From Cherax quadricarinatus (taxonomy: Eukaryota; Arthropoda; Malacostraca; Decapoda; Parastacidae): a stretch of DNA of 64,000 bases. The notes below the pieces were generated by a model, which worked only from the letters and a program-made list of their open reading frames with translations, was not told the origin of the DNA and made no database searches. Positions 35,292 to 46,300 of the stretch are shown here, piece by piece. The stretch is taken from assembly GCF_038502225.1 (NCBI RefSeq), contig NC_091352.1, forward strand, positions 20,676,216 through 20,740,215, in the 5' to 3' direction. Numbering within the stretch: position 1 is the first letter of the stretch; each line of letters opens with the position of its first letter. Made by a program: the position numbers and the translations under genes.

Positions 35292-35699
35292 CCTCTCGTA
35301 AAACCTCATACCTTTTTTCCTCGCTCTCATACCTACACTCTTTCTAGCCCACCTCCATGTTAATAGGTGTGTATCTCCCACATGCATTACGTATTTTATG
35401 CTCTATTTGGACATATTCTGCAAATTTTAAGTCGTAAATTATCTGGCCAACACCAGCTCATTACAAAAATTATTTCACCCGCAATAGGCTTCGTGTGCGC
35501 GCTACAAATGACAGTTAATTAGTTGGTAAATTATTTCCACCACCTTAACTCATTACTTTGAAGTTCATTAAAAAAAAAGGATGATCGCAAACTAGGTTAA
35601 TATAAAGTTAAATTCTAGCCATATGGAATTTTTTTTTTATTTTCATCGTTGAATATATTGACTAAGAGCTGAAATGTCAGCTGATTATACAACTCAGAT

Positions 35700-35772
35700 G
35701 ACGCTGTATAACTCTTGTGCACCGCTGTAAGACTTTCGTGGGGTTTAGCGCTTAGTTTGACTAATAATTTAC
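35700..35772 (+). repeat. Fragment of 156-bp SINE family
   Basis: ACGCTGTATAACTCTTGTGC, then a second CGCTGTAAGACTTTCGTGG, then GGTTTAGCGCTTAGTTTGAC and TAATAATTT. The doubled CGCTGTA suggests an internal duplication. Confidence 0.65.
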
Positions 35773-35800
35773 ATCTTGTCCCTATTTAAGGCTCACAGTC

Positions 35801-36040
35801 ACTTCCGGTACATAGACCTCACTTCCGGTACATACACCTCACTTCCGGTACATTCACCTCACTTCCGGTACATAGACCTCACTTCCGGTACATACACCTC
35901 ACTTCCGGTACATTCACCTCACTTCCGGTACATACACCTCACTTCCGGTACATACACCTCACTTCCGGTACATTCACCTCACTTCCGGTACATACACCTC
36001 ACTTCCGGTACATACACCTCACTTCCGGTACATACACCTC
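35801..36040. repeat. 12 x 20-bp array of ACTTCCGGT sites
   Basis: Twelve exact 20-bp units ACTTCCGGTACATxxACCTC. Only two positions vary, giving types a (AG), b (AC) and c (TC) in the order abc abc bbc bbb, a 60-bp higher-order period. Each unit holds ACTTCCGGT, the reverse of the ETS-factor consensus ACCGGAAGT. The plus-strand open frame is a by-product. Confidence 0.97.
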
Positions 36041-36249
36041 TCTGTGACCATACATATACACACCACTGTTGGAAGGCTGCGATACTAAAACTTTTCCCAA
36101 TACCAATACCCAGTTTTAGAGACTGATACCATCAAAATTAACCAGTACATACCAATACTTTGAATATCCCTAGTATTAAGATATAAAACACTGTTTGGTA
36201 TATATAAACTGAGAACAATGTTAGATTTTATTTTTTCCATGCATGTGCG

Positions 36250-36372
36250 CAGATATTACCATGGAAACAACGTGCACCTATGTGCAAGTATGAAATCAGT
36301 ATGCTCATGTAAGCTAGTAGGAAAACAATGTGCACATGTGTACAAGTATGAATTTAATTGCTAATGTGCGCT
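36250..36372. repeat. Direct duplication of about 59 bp
   Basis: AACAACGTGCACCTATGTGC, AAGTATGAAAT and later TGCTCATGTAAGC are repeated as AACAATGTGCACATGTGTAC, AAGTATGAATT and TGCTAATGTGCGC. Confidence 0.65.
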
Positions 36373-37049
36373 GGGATGGGTGCAATGTGCGTGTTACCGG
36401 CAGCAACTAGCAGTCCCAACAGCATAAATGTGAAGCTTATAGTTGTTATAGGCAATAGATAAACACAAAGTAGACTATATAGCAAGAGATAATTAAGCCA
36501 TATTTTTTAATTCACGGATTCGATTAAAGTTATCTCGCTGACATTGTGCGCAGGTCATCTTAACAAAGACTATATAAATTATTTCACTCGCAATATTTGC
36601 AAATGTTAACATAGATAAACCAGTGGAATCCTCTGTCTGGCAGGTATTAACAAAATTGGTGTTACTGTCAGTAAATATCTATCACTTACATGCTTTTAAA
36701 AAGCGTGTTGACGAGGATTATGCTAGCTATTAACCACTCCAGTTTCTTTTAATTGCTTTTAGTAACTGATATTCGTGTCATGAACACAGTAAGTGCTGGA
36801 AAATAATTTCACGTGGTCATATATGCTAGTATATACTAAGTATTTCGAAAAGTTGTCAAATATATTTGTGAATGACTGTGTATTCAGGATGTGGTCTGTA
36901 TCATTGAGTGGGAGTATAGTGGTGGGTATGGTTATATAATTAAGTCTGTTAACTGTACATAGGTCATTAAGGAAAAATCACCTCTACAAAATCAATCAAT
37001 AATTATGGAATCTGTAAAAACGGTGAAGTAATTCGGTGCGCACGTACAC

Positions 37050-37052
<3 letters not shown>
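36373..37052. other. Unassigned AT-rich DNA
   Basis: Nothing recognised. Confidence 0.3.

Positions 37053-37114
<62 letters not shown>
37053..37114. repeat. (AC)31 microsatellite
   Basis: A pure run of 31 AC units. Confidence 0.97.
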
Positions 37115-37117
<3 letters not shown>

Positions 37118-37449
37118 TTTTAAAAGTAGCGAATATAAATGTGTATATATACACACACACAATTATCTGTGTACATGTGATATATATGGGTGTGTGGATG
37201 TGTGAATTACATAATCATTCGAAAGTTGCAGGAAAGATTTTTCTCTGATATACATTAATTATCAATGGTCCGGAGGAACAGTCACCATCAGGATATGCAA
37301 AACTTACACTAGAATTTACCTATAAAACAGCACAATACACATATATGTATATGATTACACACATGTATACATAAATAATATAATTTTTGTATTTTGTCGT
37401 ATTAGAATTTTATCCAGTTTGGAATACTGCATTTACTTTCTCAGATCAC

Positions 37450-37565
37450 GCAGCTAGTTGGATGAATCTTACTAAAGACAGCTAGCGTAGTGGTTCACGC
37501 ACTGACCTGTGAGTTTTTAGCACTCGCCTGTCATAGGCTTGTGCCCGCACCCGTCTGTCATTTAT
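37450..37565 (+). mobile_element. tRNA-derived SINE, degraded
   Basis: TAGTTGGATGAATCTTACTA then AGCTAGCGTAGTGGTTCACG and a weak B box TTGTGCCCGC. It shares its leader with the 9.2 kb SINE. Confidence 0.6.
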
Positions 37566-38778
37566 CTCTTGCTTTAGTTGGTTTCTGATGCTGATTTTTC
37601 TAATAGGACAGTGATCATGAAAGACATTATGATAATATAAATTATCTTTGATTTAAAGCGCCGGATAACTAAACGGCCAAATCCGTCGTCACATACCTGA
37701 GTTACTTAGTCACATGTATAGGAATTCTAACATTTTTAAAATTTTAAATACAACATACTAGCTTCGTCTGTAAACATAAGTATTTTTATGTACTTATAAC
37801 ATTTTAATAAAATCGTGAGCCTTTTAATTTTTCTCTACAAATAATATTTGTTAGTTTTTTTGTCAATGACTAATTTATATCTCCACCAATATTGGTGATT
37901 AATATTGCGCCCTCTGAACTGTCAGTTAACTTCGTTTGCAACGGGTATAGTTCTATGAAATGCAAATTGTTAAATTTTTAGGTTATAATTACTGGAGAAA
38001 TTTTGAATGAAATAAGTGAAACGAGGCACGACGCCACCGTAGACTTTCTCACCACGGATTTACGCCTCTTACATATACGTATTTACAGTTAGGTTTTTGT
38101 GTTAGATTGGGTTCTTAGGTTCGGTTACAAACCACCCCTAACCCGATCTTAAAAACAAAAATTCTTTATAATACACTAGCGATAATAGCATAATATTGTA
38201 TCCTTTAAACTATAACTTATCGCCAAACGTGATGGAACAACTAAACTTGATACTGACCTAGGTTAACTAAGCTTAGATTTATTTTAGCTGGTTTGTGGAT
38301 TCTGTTCGTTCTGATTTTATTTGTGAGGGGTTTAAGTACGACCAGGGAGCCGGTGGTTAATAGAAAATCATACTAATGATGCTACAAGTTCGTATGCTGT
38401 TTTTGTGCGTATGTTGCTAATCAATTCGTGTAAGTTGAAATTACCACATACAAGGCACAGTAAGAAACTAATGGACACCTGAAACGTTTTTGTTGAGTTA
38501 TAAACCACTTTCATATATACTGAAGGTAATCGAGTTAGCTTGGGTTGGTTTAAAACCAGATGCGTGAAGTGGAAGCCGCGTTATGTTAGTAGTACCTGCC
38601 TTACATGAGCCTCGACATGGAAGGTAGACTGCAGAGAAATAAGCATAATTACAAAATACTTCAAGCAGAGGAAGATCACTGTAAGACGATGCTTTACTCA
38701 AGAAGAACTTTGATAAAGCATTCCTTAAGCGATACAATAACCTTTTTTTGTGTGTGTGTTCACAGTTTCTTTGTATTG
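37566..38778. other. Unassigned AT-rich DNA
   Basis: No family or coding sequence recognised. Confidence 0.3.
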
Positions 38779-38850
38779 TTCGTATAGGCCGGTAGGCCTG
38801 CTGCCATGTTTACGTATTCATATTTTCTTATGCTCAAGTTCGTATGTTAG
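38779..38850 (+). repeat. CR1-like LINE 3' tail
   Basis: TTCGTATAGGCCGGTAGGCC, TGCTGCCATGTTTACG and TTTTCTTATGCTCAAG. It aligns with the 2.67, 23.1 and 40.8 kb tails, here on the plus strand. Confidence 0.7.
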
Positions 38851-38992
38851 AAACTGGAATGATAATGTTTGAATGTAAAACCACTGGTTTCCTTTGATAA
38901 AGCAAACGAGTTAACCTTGTGGATGCTGTGGAGGCACTTACATACAGTGAACTATTTTGGGGCTTCAGAGTGAAAAATGATAAAGCCTTTGT

Positions 38993-38995
<3 letters not shown>

Positions 38996-39036
<41 letters not shown>
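38996..39036. repeat. (GA)n microsatellite
   Basis: About 20 GA units passing into a G run. Confidence 0.96.
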
Positions 39037-39041
<5 letters not shown>

Positions 39042-40145
39042 ATGGAAGGAGAGGGAGATGAGAGATATACTCAGATACACATAGTCAGACGAACTCAGGC
39101 GCACATATACACACTCAAACGCTCACTCACCCACTCACACTCGCATACTAACATACTCTCACACTTATACTTGCGCAAGATATTGCTGATGCGTTCGACC
39201 AAGTATGGCCCCATGGACTTTTGGCAAAACTGTTAGCAATAGGAGTCTGGCTCTGCACCATACTTCCTTAGTGATTACCTTCGGGGCAGATTTTTAAGTA
39301 GTTGTAAATGGGAGAGAGTCAACAAGACACCCAGTGAGTTCCAAGGTGTACTTCGGCCATTGCTATAGTGTTTACAAGATAGGAAATGTCAGCTGCTCTT
39401 TGTTACATCAGTCACCAGCTTAGGTTTATCAGCCTAGGAATAACGATGGCAGATTACATTTGTTTCAGAGAACACGAATGTTCTGCAGGCATCAGGATGG
39501 TAATGCTGGAGCAGAATGAATAAATGGGAAGTGTTGAAACCCGGGTATGAGACTGATATCCTTGGGTTGAAATTTTATTTCAGACTGACTATGAAGACCC
39601 TCACAGTCAATCCTGTAGACAAGGTAGGCCAGGAAGCCAAAACCATTTAGACGTATTTCACATTTGCTTGTCTCATGTACGACTGCTTGACGGGATAGAG
39701 AAAAGAGGAAAACGACTCATCTCTCGTCTGGACCCGGTTTAAATAGACCTGTCATTTTAACAGAGCCTCGAATACCTGATAAATGTGGGTGACCTTCCTG
39801 TTGTGTACGAGGCCAGTATTGTCTATGCAACATGACGGGCAGCAAAGAGGAACTACACTCTGGCTGAACCCTTCTCAAGAACATTACTTCATATGACATC
39901 ATTTATTCCTATGATGACTCGAATATGGTACATGTTTTTTTTTTACAACAAAATGACATAGATGAAGTAATTAGTTGGCGAAATGGAATCGCTGGCACAT
40001 AGATAGCTTTAAAGTCACCCTGTTTCTTATTTGCATCTCATAACAAAAAAAAAAGGGTTTCAAATCAGCTGAGGAAGGTAAGAGCTTTTAGTTTGTAAAT
40101 AAACTTAGTAACTCTTAACCTAATCCTGTAAAACCCTTGAGTAAA
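39037..40145. other. Unassigned DNA
   Basis: A short run of ACTCA and CACAC words at 39080-39170, otherwise unremarkable. Confidence 0.3.
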
Positions 40146-40434
40146 TAGTGGAGGAGAGGGAGAGAGAGGGAGGAGGGAGGGAGGGGGGGAGAGAGAAGGA
40201 AAGGGAGGGAGACAGAGAGAAGGTAAGGTAGAGAGAGTGGAGGAAAGGGAAGGGGGGAGAGAGAGGAGGAAAGAAAGGAGGAGAGGAGGAAAGGGAGGGG
40301 CAGAGAGAGAAGAAAAGGAAGGGAGAGAGGAGGAAAGGGAGGGGGAAGAGAGAGAAGGAAAGGGAGGGGGAGAGAAAGAGAGAGAAGGAAAGGGAAGGGT
40401 GAGGGAGAGAGAAGGAAAGGGAGGGGAGAGGAAG
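40146..40434. repeat. 290-bp homopurine tract
   Basis: The plus strand is almost pure purine (GGAGAGG, GGAAAGGGAGG and similar), with only a few T and C interruptions. The opposite strand gives Ser/Pro/Leu-rich frames that are artefacts. Confidence 0.95.
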
Positions 40435-40843
40435 ACTGGTTTCCTGTCTGAAGCGTCAATGTTGTTATGGTGGAAGGGGATCCCCATGGTGGCATCCAGC
40501 GGGAAGTCTCTCCTCTCCACATCCTTGCAGATTCCTCATCTATCGTACTTCCCTTTCCTGCCCTAACCAGCTGTGACATGGCCCCGCCTCCCAGGCCGCC
40601 TGACTGCCAGCTTCGTGTGCTTCCCGCCCATCTCCTGCTCGTGAGGAGAAGGATGAAGAGAGTGGAAGAGAAGAAGGATTAAGAGAAAGAGGGATAAGAA
40701 AATATGAGAAAAGGGGAAAGATATAAGTCGGTTTAGGGTTGATGGAATGGAAGCAAGATTTGGGTGAAGTTAATTTTGGTGGAGTGACTTGTGCTGGAAG
40801 GATTGCCAGCTAGCACACTTACACCATGGTATGGAGACCATAC
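40435..40843. other. Unassigned DNA
   Basis: A less AT-rich 200 bp is followed by a second purine-rich run (40644-40720). No coding signature. Confidence 0.35.
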
Positions 40844-41335
40844 CATAAGAACATAAGAAAGGGTGAATACTTCAGCAAGCCTATTGGCCCATATCAGGCA
40901 GATCCTTCTCAAATGGTAACCCAATAACAAAAATATTTGCCTAATTCATATTCAATGTTACCCAATTCAATAAGCTTTGATAAACGTATTAAGTCAAGTG
41001 CAAGTTCCACTCAAATCCAGCCCTTCTCACTCGTGCATTTATCCAAACTAAATTTGAAGCTATCCAAGGTTTAAGCTTCACTAACACTACTAGGCAAACT
41101 GTTCCACTCATTGACTACTCTATTTCCAAACCAATATTTTCCTATATCCTTTCTAACTCTAAACTTACCTAATTTGAATTCATTATTTCCAGTTCTTTCT
41201 TGGAGGGATATCCTAAGGACCTTATTTATATCCCATTTGATTATTCCCGTCTTCCACTTACTCACTTCATTTATATCTCTCCTCATTCTTCGTAGTTTCT
41301 CAGCTGCTACACTCACGCCCATGTCAAGAGTGTAA
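40844..41335 (-). mobile_element. 5'-truncated CR1-like LINE
   Basis: The minus strand encodes VSKWKTGIIKWDINKVLRIS, LQERTGNNEFKLGKFRVRKD and GNRVVNEWNSLPSSVSEA, homologous to the 2.8-3.2 kb C-terminal domain, followed by the same 3' UTR. The terminus is TTCTTATGTTCTTATG, two perfect octamers. A 5' cut inside the C-terminal domain is typical of abortive reverse transcription. Confidence 0.88.
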
Positions 41336-41475
41336 GTTACACTTACACTAGTGGGTACATTTGCTACTTCTGGCGTCTCGATGACCAGTTTCTCAACTGG
41401 TACACTTACACCAGCGTCACCAGAGATACATATGTTACCTCTGGCGTCTCGACGACCAGTTTCTCAGCGGCGTCA
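41335..41475. repeat. Imperfect direct duplication of about 72 bp
   Basis: Two units share TACTTCTGGCGTCTCGATGA / TACCTCTGGCGTCTCGACGA and CCAGTTTCTCA, with TACACTTACAC upstream in each. Confidence 0.75.
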
Positions 41476-41929
41476 CATAAGTTTCCTGATATGATCCTGG
41501 GATCTCGTTTTCTTCGTAGCATTCCATCATAAAACTGCTCGATCGTGTTATAGCTACTTGGTCTCTCTAGCTTATCACCTGCAATTTGGAACGAATTGTG
41601 AATTTGATTTAGAGTGCGGTTAATAGCCTGCCACTATGGACCTGTCCTTCCTTTTTTTAGATCAAATCTTGATGCCTCCTATTCATCCCCCTTCCTAGGC
41701 GCTGTATGATCCCTCCCTGGTTATCCTGCTACTGCTGAAGGTCCTGCCGCTTTTGCAATATGTGTCCTATGATTCCTGTCTCGGAAAGACTTTTGGAAGT
41801 GGCTTTTACTGTGACTCATGGACTGACACCATTACTGCTGATACATCTGTTGACGCCGATGCTGCTGACTCCTTTGGCACTACTCATACAGCTGATCTCA
41901 CCCCTCTACTGATGACATCACCATTGTAC
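41476..41929. other. Unassigned DNA with SINE scrap
   Basis: CCTAGGCGCTGTATGATCC (41694-41712) matches the 156-bp SINE core. The rest is unassigned. Confidence 0.4.
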
Positions 41930-42090
41930 CTACTGATATTGTTGCTATTGTTGCAGCCGCTGCTGACGTTACCGCCGCCGTTGCTGTCGTTACTGTCGCT
42001 GCTGTCGCTGTTGTCGCTGCTGAAGTTGACGTCTCTCACGCCGCCATAGCTGACGTCTCCAGTGCTGATGCCGCCATCGCTGATGCTTTT
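41930..42090. repeat. Cryptic trinucleotide region
   Basis: A GCTG, GTCGCTG and GCCGCC-rich stretch with a loose 3-bp period. It gives Leu-rich or Ser/Asn/Gly-rich frames that look protein-like but are low-complexity. Confidence 0.7.
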
Positions 42091-43257
42091 GTTGTCCAAA
42101 TCCGGATTTTGTTTGAACTGCGACTATTTTTTTCCTTTCATCTATGACTGATCTTAATATCTAGGTATCGAAGCCGATTTTGATCTCCTCACTTACCAAG
42201 TGTTCATTTTTTTCTGGAATTTACAGTTTATTTTTATCAACATTTTCTTTATTAAGCGTTGAATGACAGCAGTGTTCTACTGCTGTTTACATTATTACGC
42301 ATGTTCGTGCTTCAGTGTGATTTAATTATTCTTCTTTGTTCCAGTATCTTTCAAGATAAGATACAATTCCCAGCAGCAACTTTAAACAAAAGTTTTGTCT
42401 CTGATTTCTGGGGTTGTTGGGATTTTTTTCCAGTTACAGTGTTGTGGCAGTTTTTATTTCTCGGTGCCCTTATTTGCATTTTTCAGTGTAGGTAATAAAA
42501 TTTCTCAGTGCATTTGTAATTTCTGTGCACTTGTATGATACATGTTACAGTACGGCAGCTAAGTAGTGTACGTTTATCAAGCACTTGTACGGTACGTGAT
42601 GCAGCTAAGTATTTGTATTTATCATAGTTATGGCTGCTGCTTGTACAGGTAACGTATGTATTATCTTAACTTACTCGCTGTACCCAGCCTCTCCACTCGC
42701 TGATTTAGTTTCAGAATAAGATCTTCGTTTTTGTATCTTAATGTACCCACCCTGGCACTCGGCACTCAAGAAGAAGTGGCACCCCGCTCCTCTACGGCCT
42801 CCACGTACCCGAATGGCCCTCGTCTCTCAGGCAAGAGTGGCACAAAGCTGCTGTACCGGGGTATAGAGAATGGCACTGAAAATAGGGTAATAGATTTGGT
42901 GGATGTGGCACTAGCAACCCGGCCAAGCCATCTAGCAGCGTACCTCTCACCCCTCTTTCTCTCTCTCTCTCTCTCTCTCTTCCTCCTCACTTTTCTTTTG
43001 CTGTACGTTTCTCTCTTCAATTTACTCACTTATTTTCCCTCCCTGTTCTTTTTACCTTTTTCTTCTTTCGTTTCAATTTCCAGTCTCCACCAAAGGCATT
43101 CACTTCTCTGCCACATAGTAACGTGTGTGTACTTACCAAGGAGTGTTTGCAGGAGACGATTAATACCTGGTTTCTCATTAGCAATTTTGAGTTTGAGGAG
43201 AGTGAGCAATATCGCTTGGACCCGTCTCGCGTCTGTCCACTGACCTGAATTCGTTCG
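42091..43257. other. Unassigned DNA with a CT run
   Basis: (CT)n at 42958-42981 lies inside a 170-residue plus-strand frame (42731-43243) without motifs. I do not regard it as coding. Confidence 0.35.
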
Positions 43258-43395
43258 CTTGATTTAATCTGCCATTCATCACTAGTCTCTTTCAAAGGGT
43301 TCTGGATCCAGGGAATTGGAACTACAGTCCCTTGTTTGGAGTCACATTGCCTCGCATTTCTCTGCTGCTGTATGACCCCGTACGGGTTTTGTGTT
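43258..43395 (+). repeat. Diverged 156-bp-type SINE
   Basis: TTCTGGATCCAGGGAATTGG, CTGCTGTATGACCCCGTACG and GGTTTTGTG follow the order of the SINE at 8.74 kb, but the AGCGC and ATAAT ends are lost. Confidence 0.6.
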
Positions 43396-43547
43396 AACAC
43401 TGTGAGTGTAGGATAAGTTCACAACTCGTCTGCAGTTTCATCAGACTATGAGTGGATGGTCCAGGATAGCTCGAAACGTAGCATTGTGGGTTAGTTGTCC
43501 CTGCCACATTATAGTAATTTTTTTAAAGTTGCTACCCTCAATTTTTA

Positions 43548-43549
<2 letters not shown>

Positions 43550-43606
<57 letters not shown>
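43550..43606. repeat. (CTG)19 trinucleotide repeat
   Basis: Nineteen uninterrupted CTG units, then three TTG units. Uninterrupted CTG/CAG runs are prone to expansion. The poly-Leu frame is not supported as coding. Confidence 0.97.
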
Positions 43607-43609
<3 letters not shown>

Positions 43610-43717
43610 TTGTTGGTGATCGATCAGTCTTGCACCAGTACTGAAAATCATTCACATTCTTGCAACACAAATGTTAATCATTAATATTTTTTACTTCCCG
43701 GGTGATCGTCATTCATT

Positions 43718-44175
43718 CTTGCATTGATTGTTCACTCGTTCTTGCATTACCAGTGATGATTGCTCGCTCGTTCTTGCGTTACCAATGATCACTGTTCGCT
43801 AGTTCTTGCATTACCAGTAATGAATGTTTCCTTGTTGTTGCACTACCAGTGATTGTTCGCTCGTTATTGCACTACCACTGATGACTTTTTGGTTGTTCTT
43901 CCATTTCCAGTGATTGTAGATGAATAGTGCAGAGAACCGACAAGTTGATAAATTAGACACATGTACAACATTTGGGTATCTTTAATGAGGAAACGTTTCG
44001 CCACACAGTAGCTTCATCAGTCCATACAAAGGAGAATGGTGAAGAACAGGAGAATTGTTTGTTCTGGCACTACCAGTGATGACTGTTTGCTCGTTCTTCC
44101 ACTCCGTGATTGTTCGCTCTTGCACTACCAGTGATGATTGTTACCGCGTTCTTACACTACCAGTGATTATCTTTC
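43718..44175. repeat. Degenerate minisatellite split by an insertion
   Basis: About ten units of the form CACTACCAGTGATGATTGTT then CGCTCGTTCTTG, with indels. The array is interrupted at 43918-44053 by a hammerhead-like module and resumes in register, so the array predates the insertion. Confidence 0.8.
43918..44053 (-). mobile_element. 136-bp insertion with hammerhead-like motif (copy A)
   Basis: The insertion is flanked by ATTGT at 43913-43917 and 44054-44058. On the minus strand: GGA, core CTGATGA (44014-44020 reversed), an extra A, helix II GCTAC/GTGGC with loop TGT (five pairs, one wobble), GAAA, CGTT, then TCC that pairs with GGA. It continues ATTAAAGATACCC, ATGTTGTACATGTGTC and CAACTTGTCGGTTCTC. 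This is the only copy with the full canonical CUGAUGA core. The motif starts about 30 bases from the 5' end of the insertion. Confidence 0.6.
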
Positions 44176-44187
44176 GCAGGAGCATAC

Positions 44188-44214
44188 GATGACGTTCCGG
44201 TCCGCGTTGGACCA
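44188..44214 (-). ncRNA. Hammerhead-like motif remnant (copy L)
   Basis: Minus strand: helix II GGTCC/GGACC with loop AACGC, then GGAA (for GAAA) and CGTC. The upstream core is degraded. Helix II pairing is perfect although its sequence differs from copies A to G. Confidence 0.4.
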
Positions 44215-44399
44215 TTTACATAGTCACAGTAACAGAAAGGAGAGAAGGTGCCAGCATATATAGGCCAGCTGGCAGGGACGGAACAAGAGAGATGGGAGAT
44301 GTAGTGGTAGTAGTAGAGGTAAGGTAGGTAGTGGAAGTAGTATAAATAGTAGTGGTAGCGTAAAGTACGGAGAATGGTTGGCCGGACATTAATAAAGGG

Positions 44400-44525
44400 G
44401 TAGGCCGGTAAGCCAGTGGTAAGCCTCGGTCAGATCAACAAGAGCTCTAGTGGCAGTCATGATTAAGACTCGCTTCAAGAAAAGATTTTCCTGTTTCCTA
44501 ACGATTCTTACGTAACCTAACTGCC
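44400..44525 (-). repeat. Dispersed element D copy (unsplit)
   Basis: The plus strand reads AGCCAGTGGTAAGCCTCGGT, CAAGAGCTCTAGTGGCAGTC, ATGATTAAGACTCGC and TTTCCTGTTTCC, matching 8690-8739 joined directly to 8909-8950. It shows the empty site of the SINE inserted at 8740-8895. Confidence 0.7.
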
Positions 44526-45540
44526 GCGGATTCACCTATGTTCGGCGAGACTAGGGGCGTTAAGGCAAAGTAAAACACCGATACAAATGGTACACGGGTC
44601 GAGGCTTGTGTCTCCGAATGAGGAATTAAAAAATCTCTAGCATGGTGAGCTCTCACTATCAGGAGGTGAGCTCTGTCCTTTCCCGACAAACTCTCACCCT
44701 CAAGCATTGTTGAGGTTACATTCTCCATTACTGGGCCATCTCAGACCAGTAATGTTCTTTCGCTCATGAACCTCAACGTTGCCCCTAAGGTGTTAGTGAT
44801 CAGTGAGAATCACTACTACAAGTTTCCCGGGACTCACAGTTGAAGACAGGAATGCAGGGAATGTTGTCTGTGATGCCTTGCAAAGGCTAGTGCCTCCAGC
44901 TTCGGATAATTAAATTACATGAGTATTTACCCAGGAGTGTACCTCCCAGTGTGTTTACACAAAGTTTGATGGTGGTGAAGAGGTAACGTATAGCCAGGGC
45001 AGGATCAAAATCTTTGTAGGTCCTGAGCACTCTCATAATTTTATGTCTCAGACTGACATGTAGATAAAAATTTCACTGTGTAACGTGTATCAATCTCGAT
45101 GGAGATTGAACATTTCACTGCAAATAGTTCAATTAAAAGAAATACCTAAATTTAAGTAAACAGTTTTCTTGTTTAAGTTTCGGCTTTTCTCATTTTCTTG
45201 GGGCTAAAAATTTTCATTTGCCCAGAACACTGGGCCTATCGTTCTAAATAGATAATCAAAGCTTGCATGCCCCTTCAATGACCCTCTTGTTGTGTATAGG
45301 TTTTGAATTAAACACCCAAACCACCAATTTAAGTAACACCATGCCCATGCAGTCGATGCTGCTGTCCATCTCCTGGAATAATTTTATTTATATGAAAAAG
45401 GGGACAATATCTGTGCCAAGGGCACTGGGTGTACTTTAGAGAAAGTACTTAGACTAAAAGCTGATGGAACAGCCCAACGTCACAACGACAGTGGCAGAGC
45501 TATGGCAGACGATCGGCATTCCTCTATCTTGAACCAAATC
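44526..45540. other. Unassigned DNA
   Basis: No recognised element. The last 150 bp may be the decayed upstream part of the LINE that becomes recognisable at 45.54 kb. Confidence 0.35.
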
Positions 45541-46175
45541 AGAGATGCCAAGCAATGATGATCCTTTTCAAGTCACTTGTTCTCTCTAAGCTGGAATATT
45601 GCTGCACATTAACATCTCCGTTCAAAGCAGGTGAAATTGTAGATCTAGAGAGTGTACAGAGAACTTTTACCGCACATATAAATTCTATCAAACACCTCAA
45701 CTACCGGGAACGCTTGGAAGCATTTGACTTGTACTCATTGGAACGCATGCGAGAGATATATATCATAATCTACATTTGGAAAATCCTAGAAGGAATGGTC
45801 CGAATCTGTACACACAAATCACTTCCTACGAAAGTAAAAGACTGGGCAGGCGGTGAAAAATACCCCCATTGAAAACTGGGGGCGCCATTGGTACACTAAG
45901 ACAAAGCACCATAAGTGTCCGGGGTTCAAGACTGTTCAACAGCCTCTTACAATGCATAAGAGGAATTACCAATAGGCCCCTGGCTGCATTGAAGAGGGAA
46001 CTGGACAGATACTTAGTGCCGACTGATCCGTCACCGACTTGGCACGTTGGACTACGTGACGTCAGCATTAACATCCTGGTTGATCAAGCCCCGATCCACC
46101 GGGAGGCCTGGTCGTGGACCGGGTTGCGGGGGCGTTAATCCTTGGCATACCCTCCAGGTGGACTCCAGGTAAACC
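45541..46175 (+). mobile_element. Second LINE family, C-terminus and 3' end
   Basis: The first frame (to 45872) reads LFKSLVLSKLEYCCTLTSPF, ESVQRTFTAHINSIKHLNYR and YIIIYIWKILEG. After a frameshift near 45865 the second (45869-46138) reads GTLRQSTISVRGSRLFNSLL, ALKRELDRYL and REAWSWTGLRGR. This is the domain that follows the RT in a LINE family distinct from the CR1-like one. The 3' end carries GGGGGCGTTAATCC and CCTCCAGGTGGACTCCAGGT. A minus-strand copy of the same 3' end lies at 63195-63262. It is 5'-truncated and frameshifted. Confidence 0.85.
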
Positions 46176-46300
46176 TAGTTGTTTTATATTCTCCTGCCTC
46201 TGTGACCCGTAAACCCGTAAGGATCACATGGCGGCTGCTTTACGTGAAGTTCCTCGTCGTTACTAAATACGTAGTTTGAGATTTCAAGAGTATTTTCGAT

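Noticed and set aside
34940..35363. His-rich or Cys/Gly-rich proteins
   Set aside because: These frames are readings of a 12-bp minisatellite, open in several frames on both strands.
40065..40579. Ser/Pro/Leu-rich proteins of about 150 residues (minus strand)
   Set aside because: They are translations of the homopurine tract in two frames.
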